Made by a program: the position numbers and the translations under genes. From Butyricimonas virosa (GTDB lineage: Bacteria > Bacteroidota > Bacteroidia > Bacteroidales > Marinifilaceae), in the NCBI RefSeq assembly GCF_025148635.1, contig NZ_CP102269.1, positions 2,480,001 to 2,544,000 of the forward strand: 64,000 nt of DNA. Reading direction: 5' to 3'. The stretch's first letter is position 1. Each line of letters begins with the position of its first letter. The notes below the pieces were generated by a model. It searched no databases. It was not told the DNA's origin and worked only from the letters and a program-made list of their open reading frames with translations. This document shows positions 52,484 through 60,742 of the stretch, piece after piece.

Positions 52484-53356
52484 ATGAAAGGACTAAAAAT
52501 TGTTGTTCTTGCTAAGCAGGTTCCCGATACGAGAAACGTGGGGAAAGATGCGATGAAAGCAGACGGAACTGTAAACAGGGCAGCTTTACCTGCCATCTTC
52601 AATCCTGAGGATTTAAATGCTTTAGAGCAAGCTTTAAGATTAAAAGATACAATTGAAGGGACGACCGTTCATGTGCTGACGATGGGCCCCGGCCGTGCTG
52701 CCGAGATCATCCGTGAGGCTATGTACCGGGGTGCAGATGGAGGTTATTTATTGTCTGATCGTGCTTTTGCCGGTTCGGATACGTTGGCAACTTCTTACGC
52801 TTTGTCTTGTGCATTACGTAATTTGGAATATGATCTGATCATTTGCGGTCGTCAGGCTATTGACGGGGATACCGCTCAGGTGGGGCCGCAGGTAGCAGAG
52901 AAATTGGCTTTACCGCAGGTCACTTATGCAGAAGAAATTCAAGGCTGTGACGGGAAGATCGTGACGATCAAACGCCGTTTGGAAAGAGGTATTGAAGTGG
53001 TGACTTGCCCGATGCCTTGCGTGGTAACCGTGAACGGTTCTGCCGCAGCTTGTCGTCCGAGAAATGCACGTTTCGTGATGAAATACAAAAATGCGAAAGG
53101 AACTCAAGAGGCTCAGGATGCTAACGAGGATTATTTTGCACTGGTGAACGAACGCCCGTATTTGAAATTGACCGAATGGAGCGTGAACGATATTCAGAGT
53201 AACCCGGAAGATCTCGGTTTGAGCGGATCACCAACCAAGGTGAAGAATATCGAGAGTGTGGTATTCCAAGCTAAAGAGGCCAAAGTACTTACCGGCACGG
53301 ATGCTGAATTGGATGCCATGATGAAAGAGTTGATAACGAACCATACAATCGGGTAA
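52484..53356 (+). CDS. etfB: Electron transfer flavoprotein, beta subunit
   Basis: EtfB, with EtfA, carries electrons to or from the acyl-CoA dehydrogenase encoded downstream. The 290-residue protein begins L-K-I-V-V-L-A-K-Q-V-P-D-T and has the beta-subunit signature region (V-T-Y-A-E-E-I...K-R-R-L-E-R-G-I-E-V-V near 150-170). ATG 52484 is chosen over TTG 52472. A long beta subunit of about 290 residues is typical of Etf paired with butyryl-CoA dehydrogenase in anaerobes; whether this one bifurcates electrons cannot be read by eye. Confidence 0.94.
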   Translation: MKGLKIVVLAKQVPDTRNVGKDAMKADGTVNRAALPAIFNPEDLNALEQALRLKDTIEGTTVHVLTMGPGRAAEIIREAMYRGADGGYLLSDRAFAGSDTLATSYALSCALRNLEYDLIICGRQAIDGDTAQVGPQVAEKLALPQVTYAEEIQGCDGKIVTIKRRLERGIEVVTCPMPCVVTVNGSAAACRPRNARFVMKYKNAKGTQEAQDANEDYFALVNERPYLKLTEWSVNDIQSNPEDLGLSGSPTKVKNIESVVFQAKEAKVLTGTDAELDAMMKELITNHTIG

Positions 53357-53453
53357 TTTTAGATTTTAAATTGTAAATTTTAAATTGAAGAGTATTAAAA
53401 CGAGGCAATTTGAATTTATAGAATCTAAAATCTAAAATCTAAAATTTTAAATG
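53357..53453. repeat. AT-rich inverted repeat in the etfB-etfA spacer
   Basis: The left arm (53357-53390) carries TTTTAGATTTTAAATTG words; the right arm (53421-53453) carries AATCTAAAATCTAAAATC. The arms are largely complementary and can form a long AU stem between the two cistrons. The next operon spacer has the same construction. Confidence 0.7.
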
Positions 53454-53455
53454 AT

Positions 53456-54475
53456 ATGAACAGTGTATTTGTATATTGCGAAATAGAAGAGGGAACGGTT
53501 GCCGACGTGAGTCTCGAATTATTGACCAAAGGACGTGCCCTTGCAACAAAACTTGGCGTGAAGTTGGAGGCTATCGCTTTAGGCGAAGGATTGAAAAATA
53601 TTGAAAAACAAGTATTCCCTTATGGTGTGGACGTGCTTTGGGTTGGTGACGATGCTCGACTGGCTCCTTACACGACGTTACCTCACACGAAGATGTTGGT
53701 ACGTTTGTTTGACGCCGAGAAACCACAGGTGGCTTTGATGGGAGCTACCAGCGTGGGACGTGATTTGGGACCTCGCGTGTCTTCTGCGTTACATAGCGGT
53801 TTGACGGCAGACTGTACGAGTCTTGAAATTGGTGAATATACCGACGCCAAGAGCGGGAAAAAATACGAGAATTTGTTATACCAGATTCGTCCGGCCTTTG
53901 GAGGAAACATCGTGGCCACGATCGTGAACCCGGAATGTCGTCCGCAGATGGCCACGGTTCGCGAGGGTGTGATGAAGAAAGAAATCTTCAATCTTCAACA
54001 TCAGGGAGAAGTGAAGAAATTGAACGTGGACGAGTATCTGGATGATACCGACTTGGTGGTAAAGGTGATCGAGCGTCACATGGAGAAATCCAAAGTGAAT
54101 ATTAAGGCTGCTCCGATCATTGTTGCCGGTGGGTACGGAGTAGGTTCCAAGGAGAACTTTAACTTATTATACGAGCTGGCCGCTGTTTTAGGCGGGGAAG
54201 TGGGTGCTTCTCGTGCCGCTGTTGATGCCGGGTTCTGCGAACATGAACGTCAGATCGGACAGACAGGAACAACGGTTCGTCCGAAATTATATATTGCTTG
54301 CGGTATTTCCGGGCAGATTCAGCATACAGCCGGAATGGAAGAGTCTTCTATGGTAATTGCTATTAACACGGATGCAAACGCTCCGATTAATAAATTTGCC
54401 GATTACGTGATCACGGGAGACTTGAACGTGGTTATCCCCAAGATGATCCAGTACTATAAGAAGAACAGCAAGTAG
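53456..54475 (+). CDS. etfA: Electron transfer flavoprotein, alpha subunit
   Basis: The 339-residue alpha subunit holds the FAD domain at the C-terminus: G-G-Y-G-V-G-S-K-E-N-F near 222-232, G-A-S-R-A-A-V-D-A-G-F, Q-I-G-Q-T-G-T-T-V-R-P-K-L-Y-I-A-C-G-I-S-G-Q-I-Q-H (the Etf-alpha signature) and A-I-N-T-D-A-N-A-P-I. The N-terminal half is the structural Etf domain. It is the middle gene of etfB-etfA-acd and is separated from both neighbours by about 100-bp repeat spacers, unusually long for an operon. Confidence 0.95.
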   Translation: MNSVFVYCEIEEGTVADVSLELLTKGRALATKLGVKLEAIALGEGLKNIEKQVFPYGVDVLWVGDDARLAPYTTLPHTKMLVRLFDAEKPQVALMGATSVGRDLGPRVSSALHSGLTADCTSLEIGEYTDAKSGKKYENLLYQIRPAFGGNIVATIVNPECRPQMATVREGVMKKEIFNLQHQGEVKKLNVDEYLDDTDLVVKVIERHMEKSKVNIKAAPIIVAGGYGVGSKENFNLLYELAAVLGGEVGASRAAVDAGFCEHERQIGQTGTTVRPKLYIACGISGQIQHTAGMEESSMVIAINTDANAPINKFADYVITGDLNVVIPKMIQYYKKNSK

Positions 54476-54476
54476 A

Positions 54477-54565
54477 CAATTGTAAATTTTAGATTGTAAA
54501 TTTTAAATTGAAATGGAGGCGTCGGGAAATACAATCTAAAATCTAAAATTTAAAATTTAAAATGG
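54477..54565. repeat. AT-rich inverted repeat in the etfA-acd spacer
   Basis: The left arm (54477-54510) has GTAAATTTTAGATTGTAAAT; the right arm (54531-54565) has ACAATCTAAAATCTAAAAT and TTTAAAATTTAAAATGG. The arms are mutually complementary, copying the layout of 53357-53453. The ribosome-binding region of acd lies just after the right arm. Confidence 0.7.
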
Positions 54566-54573
54566 AATAAGGT

Positions 54574-56280
54574 ATGGCAAATTTCTATACAGATAACGAG
54601 GATTTAAAGTTCCACTTGGGACATCCCTTGATGAAGAAAATTGTTGCTTTGAAAGAGCGCAATTTCGAGGATGCAGGAAAATGCGAGATCGCACCGCGTG
54701 ATTTCGAGGATGCAATGGATAATTATGATAGAGTGTTGGAGATCGTGGGAGATATTTGTGGTAACGTGCTGGCTGAAAATGCAGAGGGCGTGGATCACGA
54801 GGGACCGGAAGTAATTGACGGTCGGGTAAAATATGCTGCTGGAACTCAACAAAATCATGATATGCTGGCTCAGGCCGGATTGTACGGTATGTCATTACCG
54901 CGTGAGTATGACGGGTTGAACTTCCCGATGGTACCTTACGTGATGGCGGCAGAGTTGGTTTCCCGTGGAGATGGCGGTTTTGCTAACATCTGGGGATTAC
55001 AGGATTGTGCTGAAACGATTCACGAGTTCGCCAGTGAGGAGCAAAAACGTCAATACTTACCTCGTGCCGCTAAAGGCGATACTTACGCGATGGACTTGAC
55101 CGAGCCGGATGCCGGGTCGGATTTGCAGTCCGTACAGTTGAAAGCTACCTACTGCGAGAAAGACGGGAAATGGTATTTGAATGGTGTGAAACGTTTCATC
55201 ACGAATGGTGATGCTCATATTTCATTGGTACTTGCCCGTTCTGAAGAAGGTACTCATGACGGACGCGGTTTGTCCATGTTTATCTATGACAAGGCTAACG
55301 GTGGAATGACCGTTCGTCGTATCGAGAATAAATTGGGTATCAAAGGTTCCCCGACTTGCGAGTTGGTGTTCAAGGATGCCCCGGCTGAATTAGTGGGAGA
55401 GCGTAAACTTGGATTGATCAAGTACGTGATGTCTTTGATGAATGGTGCCCGTTTGGGTGTTGGTGCTCAATCTGTGGGTATTGCTGAAGCCGCTTACCGT
55501 GAAGGTTTGAAATATGCTCAGGAAAGACGTCAGTTCGGTAAAGCAATTATCGAATTCCCGGCTGTATACGAGATGTTGACTAACATGGAGGCTAAATTAC
55601 AAGCTTCTCGTTCTGTTCTTTACGAGACCAGCCGTTTCGTTGATATGTACAAGGCTTACACGCACATCGCTAACGAGCGTACATTAAATAAAGAAGAGCG
55701 CGAGGAGATGAAGAAATACCAGAAGTTGGCTGATATCTTCACCCCGCTATTGAAATTGTTCTCCAGCGAGTATGCGAACGAGATTGCTTATGATGCGTTG
55801 CAGATTCACGGAGGTTCCGGATTCATGAAGGATTACCCGATCGAGCGTCTGGTGCGTGATGCGCGTATCACGAATATTTACGAAGGAACTTCTCAGTTGC
55901 AGGTCGTGGCTGCTATTCGTGGTGTGACCACGGGACAATTCTTGAAACAAATCCGTGAAGAATACGAACAAGCCTCTATCCGTCCGGAACAAGAATATGT
56001 TCGTGAGATATTGAAAGGCATGACCGGAGCGTTCGAGGCTGCCGTGACAAAAGTAACTGCTGTCGGGGAGACGGAATACGTGGATTTCCATGCTCGTCGT
56101 TTGGTTGAAATGGCAGGGTATATTATTTTAGGTTACTTGCTGTTGTTAGATTCTCAACGTTGTGATCGTTTTGCGAAATCTGCCGAGATATTCGTGAAAT
56201 ACGGTCAGTCAAAGGTTGCCGGATATGCAGCATTTATCAATGACTTCGAATTGAAGGATTTGGGAATGTATAAGAAATAA
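54574..56280 (+). CDS. Acyl-CoA dehydrogenase (probable butyryl-CoA dehydrogenase)
   Basis: A 568-residue acyl-CoA dehydrogenase that should work with the EtfAB encoded upstream. The flavin-binding stretch is Y-A-M-D-L-T-E-P-D-A-G-S-D-L; later A-Q-S-V-G-I-A-E-A-A-Y-R-E and the second signature Q-I-H-G-G-S-G-F...Y-P-I-E-R-L-V-R-D-A-R-I-T-N-I-Y-E-G-T appear intact. It is about 190 residues longer than short-chain enzymes, with a C-terminal helical extension as in the 560-600-residue subfamily. Assignment to butyryl-CoA rests on gene context only. Confidence 0.9.
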   Translation: MANFYTDNEDLKFHLGHPLMKKIVALKERNFEDAGKCEIAPRDFEDAMDNYDRVLEIVGDICGNVLAENAEGVDHEGPEVIDGRVKYAAGTQQNHDMLAQAGLYGMSLPREYDGLNFPMVPYVMAAELVSRGDGGFANIWGLQDCAETIHEFASEEQKRQYLPRAAKGDTYAMDLTEPDAGSDLQSVQLKATYCEKDGKWYLNGVKRFITNGDAHISLVLARSEEGTHDGRGLSMFIYDKANGGMTVRRIENKLGIKGSPTCELVFKDAPAELVGERKLGLIKYVMSLMNGARLGVGAQSVGIAEAAYREGLKYAQERRQFGKAIIEFPAVYEMLTNMEAKLQASRSVLYETSRFVDMYKAYTHIANERTLNKEEREEMKKYQKLADIFTPLLKLFSSEYANEIAYDALQIHGGSGFMKDYPIERLVRDARITNIYEGTSQLQVVAAIRGVTTGQFLKQIREEYEQASIRPEQEYVREILKGMTGAFEAAVTKVTAVGETEYVDFHARRLVEMAGYIILGYLLLLDSQRCDRFAKSAEIFVKYGQSKVAGYAAFINDFELKDLGMYKK

Positions 56281-56302
56281 TATGATCGAAGTATGATCAT
56301 GG

Positions 56303-56330
56303 AAAAGGGAGGCTTTAAGACCTCCCTTTT
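56303..56330. terminator. Bidirectional terminator after acd
   Basis: AAAAGGGAGG (56303-56312) pairs with CCTCCCTTTT (56321-56330), followed by TATTTTGC. The T-run on one strand and A-run on the other allow termination both of the acd operon and of the convergent small gene. Confidence 0.88.
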
Positions 56331-56545
56331 TATTTTGCTTTTTTTATTTCAATTGGTTTGTAACTTGCTCTTTCCTTGCGATCCGTGGTGGCTGCACAAC
56401 TGATACCTCGTTCTTTCATGGCTTTATTTTTTCCGATATGGGTATCCGGAAATTTCTTTTTCTTGCTGAAAAAGGTCGAAATTCCCAGTCCTAAGAAAGC
56501 CAGGCCGATAATTACGGCTATAATAATAAAATAGATTCCTATCAT
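56330..56545 (-). CDS. Small single-pass membrane protein
   Basis: A 71-residue protein with one N-terminal membrane helix (I-Y-F-I-I-I-A-V-I-I-G-L-A-F-L-G-L-G-I) followed by K-K-K-K-F-P-D-T-H-I-G-K-N-K-A-M-K-E-R-G-I-S-C. The pattern F-P-x-T-x-x-G-x-N-x-x-M-x-x-x-G-I-x-C recurs, as I recall, in short Bacteroidetes membrane proteins of unknown function, so it is probably real. The cysteine near residue 50 would lie in the cytoplasm. Confidence 0.72.
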   Translation of the reverse strand: MIGIYFIIIAVIIGLAFLGLGISTFFSKKKKFPDTHIGKNKAMKERGISCAATTDRKERASYKPIEIKKAK

Positions 56546-56839
56546 AACTGTTTATTTATATATACAAATATACCCATATTATTTCGCTTTCCCAAGGAAA
56601 TAAACGGGATTCTCGATGAAGGTATTTTAAAGATAACCAATGAATTGTAATTTTAATGATAAAGGGGATGTTTGATTCAGAATGAGAAAGAAAGAGGTGT
56701 AAATGCATTTTTGTATGGTGTTTGGTGATGTCTTTTATATGTAAAAACGAGAATCGATAAAAAAAAAGATTAAAAAAGGCTATTTATTACTTTGTTTTTT
56801 CTACATTTGAGGTGCGAAGTCAAATAAAATTGAGAAACA

Positions 56840-57148
56840 ATGGAAGGATACGAACAAAACGACGGAATGGATACGAACGATAGAGATGAAATCTATTCCA
56901 ATGCAGTGAAAGCAGGGAAAAGAACTTATTTTTTTGATGTGAAGGCGACTCGTAATAATGATTACTATTTGACGATCACCGAGAGCAAGAAAAAATTTGA
57001 TAATAATGGTAATCCAAGCTACGAGAAACATAAAGTGTTCTTGTATAAAGAAGACTTTGACAAGTTTGTCGAAGGCTTAGAAGAGGCTATTGGCGTGGTA
57101 AAAGCTGCAATCAATGGCGAACTTCCGGAAAAGAATACTGACCTGTAA
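56840..57148 (+). CDS. DUF3276 (PUR-alpha-like) nucleic-acid-binding protein
   Basis: A 102-residue protein of the bacterial PUR-alpha-like family. It shows I-Y-S-N-A-V-K-A-G-K-R-T-Y-F-F-D-V-K-A-T-R-N-N-D-Y-Y-L-T-I-T-E-S-K-K and a C-terminal helix with F-V-E-G-L-E-E-A, both standard. Members bind single-stranded nucleic acid in vitro; the cellular role is open. A TACATTTG element at 56802-56809 is a likely -7 box. The 294-bp gap before it (56546-56839) shows no other feature. Confidence 0.93.
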   Translation: MEGYEQNDGMDTNDRDEIYSNAVKAGKRTYFFDVKATRNNDYYLTITESKKKFDNNGNPSYEKHKVFLYKEDFDKFVEGLEEAIGVVKAAINGELPEKNTDL

Positions 57149-57170
57149 ATAGTACTGTAATAAAATATTG

Positions 57171-57201
57171 AAGCGGGATACACGATGAGTGGGTCCCGCT
57201 T
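57171..57201 (+). terminator. Terminator after the DUF3276 gene
   Basis: AAGCGGGA (57171-57178) pairs with TCCCGCTT (57194-57201), followed by TTTTG, 22 bp after the stop. Confidence 0.82.
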
Positions 57202-57277
57202 TTTGTATGAACTCCCTTTTATGTTTTTTCTCCACTGAATTTTTGAGTATCTTTGTGTGGACAGAAAGAAGAGAAAC

Positions 57278-58549
57278 ATGGAGAATAAGCCGTTGGCAGA
57301 GCGAATGAGACCGAAGTCTTTAGAAGACTATATCGGGCAGCAACATCTGGTAGGACCGGGCAAGGTGCTACGAAAGATGATTGATTCGGGAGTTGTGTCT
57401 TCCTTTATTTTATGGGGGCCTCCGGGAGTCGGGAAAACGACGTTGGCGATGATTATCGCGGAACAGTTGAAACGTCCGTTTTACGTGTTGAGTGCCGTGA
57501 GTTCCGGGGTAAAAGATGTGCGTGAAGTGATTCAGAAAGCCGAGGGACAACGATTTTTTAACACGCCGAATCCTATTCTGTTTATCGATGAAATCCATCG
57601 ATTCTCCAAAGCCCAGCAGGATTCTTTGTTGGCAGCCGTTGAGAAAGGTACCGTGACGCTTATCGGGGCCACGACTGAAAATCCTTCCTTCGAGGTGATT
57701 TCCCCGCTTTTATCGCGTTGTCAGGTGTACGTGTTAAAGTCTCAAGAGAAAAAGGATCTCGAGGACTTGATAGACCGTGCTGTGACCAAGGATTATTATT
57801 TGAGTAAGCGTAATATCACGGTGAAGGAGAAAGAGGCCATGATTTCTTATAGTGGCGGTGATGCCCGGAAATTGTTGAATATCTTGGAATTGGTGGTGAA
57901 TGGATTGGGAGAGGGGGATATTGTGATTGATAACGAGGCGGTGCATCGGGAGTTACATGAGAATCCGTTGATGTATGATAAGGACGGGGAACAGCATTAT
58001 GATATTGTTTCTGCGATGATCAAATCCATCCGGGGAGGGGATCCGAATGCGGCGGTTTATTGGATGGCTCGTATGTTGCAAGGGGGAGAGGACCCGAAGT
58101 TTATAGCCCGTCGCTTGATTATTTCCGCTGCGGAGGATATAGGGTTAGCGAATCCGAATGCAATTTTGATTGCGAATACTTGTTTTGAAGTCGTGCATAA
58201 AATCGGTATGCCGGAAGCTCGTATACCTTTGTCGGAATGCGTGATCTATTTGGCGACTTCACCGAAGAGTAATTCCGCTTACCTGGCTATTGATGCGGCC
58301 ATTGCTACCGTGAAACAGACCGGAAATTCTCCGGTACCGTTACATTTGCGTAATGCCCCGACGAAGTTGATGAAAGATTTGAATTACGGGCTGGATTACA
58401 AGTACCCGCATGATTATCCGGGAAATTTCGTGGAACAGCCGTATTTGCCGGAAGAATTGAAAGACAAGAAGTTCTACCAACCCCAACAGAATGCACAGGA
58501 AGTGAAGATTCTGGAGCGTTTGAAAGCTTGGTGGAGAAAATATAGATAA
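57278..58549 (+). CDS. rarA: Replication-associated recombination protein A (AAA+ ATPase)
   Basis: RarA (MgsA) acts at stalled replication forks. The 423-residue AAA+ protein has R-P-K-S-L-E-D-Y-I-G-Q-Q-H-L at the start, Walker A G-P-P-G-V-G-K-T-T, Walker B L-F-I-D-E-I-H-R-F, sensor 1 G-A-T-T-E-N-P-S-F and the C-terminal M-A-R-M-L-Q-G-G-E-D-P-K-F-I-A-R-R tetramerisation region. GTG 57257 also is in frame but directly abuts a TATCTTTG -7 box (57248-57255), so ATG 57278 is the better start. Confidence 0.95.
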   Translation: MENKPLAERMRPKSLEDYIGQQHLVGPGKVLRKMIDSGVVSSFILWGPPGVGKTTLAMIIAEQLKRPFYVLSAVSSGVKDVREVIQKAEGQRFFNTPNPILFIDEIHRFSKAQQDSLLAAVEKGTVTLIGATTENPSFEVISPLLSRCQVYVLKSQEKKDLEDLIDRAVTKDYYLSKRNITVKEKEAMISYSGGDARKLLNILELVVNGLGEGDIVIDNEAVHRELHENPLMYDKDGEQHYDIVSAMIKSIRGGDPNAAVYWMARMLQGGEDPKFIARRLIISAAEDIGLANPNAILIANTCFEVVHKIGMPEARIPLSECVIYLATSPKSNSAYLAIDAAIATVKQTGNSPVPLHLRNAPTKLMKDLNYGLDYKYPHDYPGNFVEQPYLPEELKDKKFYQPQQNAQEVKILERLKAWWRKYR

Positions 58550-58577
58550 TGGGAAGAATCTAAAATCTAAAATTATT

Positions 58578-59381
58578 ATGGAATATAATGAATTGATTAA
58601 TCAGGAGATGTTTTTTTTGTTGGCCGGACCTTGCGTGATCGAGGGGGAGGAGATGGCTTTAAATATCGCAGAACACGTGAAGAAAGTTACGGATCGTTTG
58701 GGAATCCCGTACGTGTTCAAGGGGTCGTTTAAGAAAGCCAACCGCTCGCGTCTGGATTCTTTCACGGGCATCGGGGACGAGAAAGCGTTGAAAATATTAG
58801 CCAAGGTGAGAGCCGAATTTGGTATTCCGGTGGTGACGGATATTCACACGGAACGGGATGCGGAGATGGCTGCCGAGTACGTGGATGTGTTACAGATCCC
58901 GGCTTTCTTATGTCGCCAGACCGATTTGCTGGTGGCAGCTGCAAAAACAGGAAAGATCGTGAATATCAAGAAGGGACAGTTCCTTTCTCCCGAGTCTATG
59001 AAATTTGCCGTGGATAAGGTAAGAGAATCCGGGGATGATCGGGTAATGGTAACAGAACGGGGAACGACGTTCGGGTATCAAGATCTGATCGTGGACTACC
59101 GCGGAATCAGTATCATGCAACAGGCTTGCCAGTGTCCGGTGGTTGTGGATGTGACACATTCTTTACAACAACCGAATCAAGCTTCCGGGGTAACCGGGGG
59201 ACAGCCTGCATTAATAGAAACAATAGCCAAGGCCGGAATTGCCGTGGGTGCCGATGGTATTTTTATTGAAACTCATGCGGATCCTCGTTGTGCGAAATCG
59301 GATGGAGCAAATATGTTATGTCTGGATTTAATAGAAGGATTATTAGAAAGACTGGTTCGCATCAGAGAAGCGATAAAATAG
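58578..59381 (+). CDS. kdsA: 3-deoxy-8-phosphooctulonate synthase
   Basis: KdsA condenses arabinose-5-phosphate and phosphoenolpyruvate to KDO-8-phosphate for lipopolysaccharide. The 267-residue enzyme has L-A-G-P-C-V-I-E near 16-23, K-G-S-F-K-K-A-N-R-S and G-I-G...V-V-T-D-I-H-T, then R-Q-T-D-L-L-V-A-A-A and D-V-T-H-S-L-Q-Q-P. It lies 28 bp after rarA with a TCTAAAATCTAAAAT repeat in between (58558-58573), and is followed by a 21-bp hairpin. Confidence 0.96.
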   Translation: MEYNELINQEMFFLLAGPCVIEGEEMALNIAEHVKKVTDRLGIPYVFKGSFKKANRSRLDSFTGIGDEKALKILAKVRAEFGIPVVTDIHTERDAEMAAEYVDVLQIPAFLCRQTDLLVAAAKTGKIVNIKKGQFLSPESMKFAVDKVRESGDDRVMVTERGTTFGYQDLIVDYRGISIMQQACQCPVVVDVTHSLQQPNQASGVTGGQPALIETIAKAGIAVGADGIFIETHADPRCAKSDGANMLCLDLIEGLLERLVRIREAIK

Positions 59382-59385
59382 TTTA

Positions 59386-59439
59386 TAAAGTTCATAAAGT
59401 TTATAAGGTAATTTTCATTTATAAACTTTATGAACTTTA
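59386..59439. terminator. 21-bp AT-rich hairpin between kdsA and the ATPase gene
   Basis: Arms 59386-59406 and 59419-59439 are exact complements around a 12-nt loop. The arms are built from 9-bp units ATAAAGTTC, ATAAAGTTT, ATAAGGTAA and share the word ATAAxGTTCATAAAG with the array at 47575-47634. It starts 4 bp after the kdsA stop. It could end either convergent gene but lacks GC pairs for a strong terminator. Confidence 0.65.
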
Positions 59440-59511
59440 CCGATAATTATTATTCACTAGGTTTAATGTCCTGCATTTGTCATATAAACCACGTTTTGTT
59501 TCTTTTCCGTA

Positions 59512-60642
59512 TTACATTCGTAACTCCCGTTTTAACCATACGGCCATCACGGGATCGGGAATAATTACTTGGCGTTTTTCTATTTCTACAAGTTCTTTCT
59601 TTACCAAGGCTCGTTTTACGGTGCTAACATTAGCCGACGAGCCGAGTTGGTACTTATGCAAAATCTCCTGTGTGGTAAACTCACTATGAACTCCATCTAT
59701 GATTGCTCGTAAAAAATTCATCTGATAAGTTGTAAGACTCTCGGTCTGCTTTTCGAACAGCGGTGTGTTTTGATCGATAATATCTTGATATGCTGTCTCG
59801 AAATCTTGTTCCGTGGCAATTTTGTCCGTATGAATCCATACTAACCATGCCAACTGCTGCACGTATGAAGAATGATTATCTACTATTTGGCAGATTTTTT
59901 CGGCTAACTTTTCTGAAATTCGTTTGCCTGTGGCTTCGAAACGCCTGCATATATAGTCTATCCAGTCTCGTGTCTCGATTTTTGACAAATAGATAGCGTC
60001 CCCGAATTTATAGAAGGGGAGGCTCTTTTTTTCGAAGAGTTCATTCATCAAATGCTTTTTGCTGCCGAACAGACAATACGATACCGACTTTTGTAATTGC
60101 CAAATCGAGCGTAATCGCTTTTGGAAAGTTTTAGAATCTTTAAACTCGGCAATCTGCTGGAATTCGTCGATACAAACAACGATATTGCAACCTTTTTTCT
60201 GCGCTATTTTTTCAGGGAGCTGCAAGATTTCATCGATATTGTTGCTCTTGGGATTTATTTCAAGTGATATGGAAAAATCCGTCATCGGAGCTGTCCCCAT
60301 CGAAATTTTAGGACTGATACGGGAAAGGAACAATTTAGCGTGCTCGAGCCATTCATCCAATTTTGAAGATGTCTGTTTGAGAATAGCGGAAGCGAATCCT
60401 TCATAAAAATCACTATCACTGCGACAAGAAAAAATGTCGAGATAGACAATTTTTAATTTATCTGATTGTGCCAAACTGCACGCTTTCTGTACCAAAGAAG
60501 TTTTCCCCCAGCGGCGAGGTGAGATTAGCACCGTATTTACACCATGCTGAAAATTCAATACCAAGCGCAACGTTTCTTTTTCTCGGTCCGTGAAATTGTC
60601 GCCTGATGTTGCAACTCCAAATATAAAAGGCTTATTTTCCAT
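59512..60642 (-). CDS. AAA ATPase with C-terminal winged helix (ATPase_2/archaeal-type)
   Basis: A 376-residue P-loop ATPase. Walker A is S-P-R-R-W-G-K-T-S-L (about 42-51) and Walker B I-V-V-C-I-D-E-F-Q-Q (about 155-164), the pattern of the MNS-clade archaeal-type ATPases. The last 80 residues (T-T-Q-E-I-L-H-K-Y...S-T-V-K-R-A-L-V-K-K-E-L-V) form a winged helix that may bind DNA. Such genes are scattered in Bacteroidetes and often linked to mobile DNA; the function is unknown. ATG 60642 is preferred to 60663. A 60-bp palindrome lies 27 bp upstream. Confidence 0.85.
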   Translation of the reverse strand: MENKPFIFGVATSGDNFTDREKETLRLVLNFQHGVNTVLISPRRWGKTSLVQKACSLAQSDKLKIVYLDIFSCRSDSDFYEGFASAILKQTSSKLDEWLEHAKLFLSRISPKISMGTAPMTDFSISLEINPKSNNIDEILQLPEKIAQKKGCNIVVCIDEFQQIAEFKDSKTFQKRLRSIWQLQKSVSYCLFGSKKHLMNELFEKKSLPFYKFGDAIYLSKIETRDWIDYICRRFEATGKRISEKLAEKICQIVDNHSSYVQQLAWLVWIHTDKIATEQDFETAYQDIIDQNTPLFEKQTESLTTYQMNFLRAIIDGVHSEFTTQEILHKYQLGSSANVSTVKRALVKKELVEIEKRQVIIPDPVMAVWLKRELRM

Positions 60643-60668
60643 AATTCTTCGGATATGATTCAAACGTA

Positions 60669-60728
60669 AAGATAAGTAATACTTTTATTACTAACAATAT
60701 TGTTACTAATAAAAGTATTACTTATCTT
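60669..60728. repeat. 60-bp near-perfect palindrome upstream of the ATPase gene
   Basis: Arms 60669-60698 and 60699-60728 are reverse complements with one mismatch (C60691 against C60706) and no spacer. The left arm contains a smaller inverted repeat, AGTAATA (60675-60681) / TATTACT (60686-60692), mirrored in the right arm, giving four half-sites. It fills the gap between the manA stop and the ATPase start. It could be a manA terminator, but its weak T-tract and nested half-sites fit an operator better (inference). Confidence 0.85.
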
Positions 60729-60742
60729 ATGCCTTTTAACTC

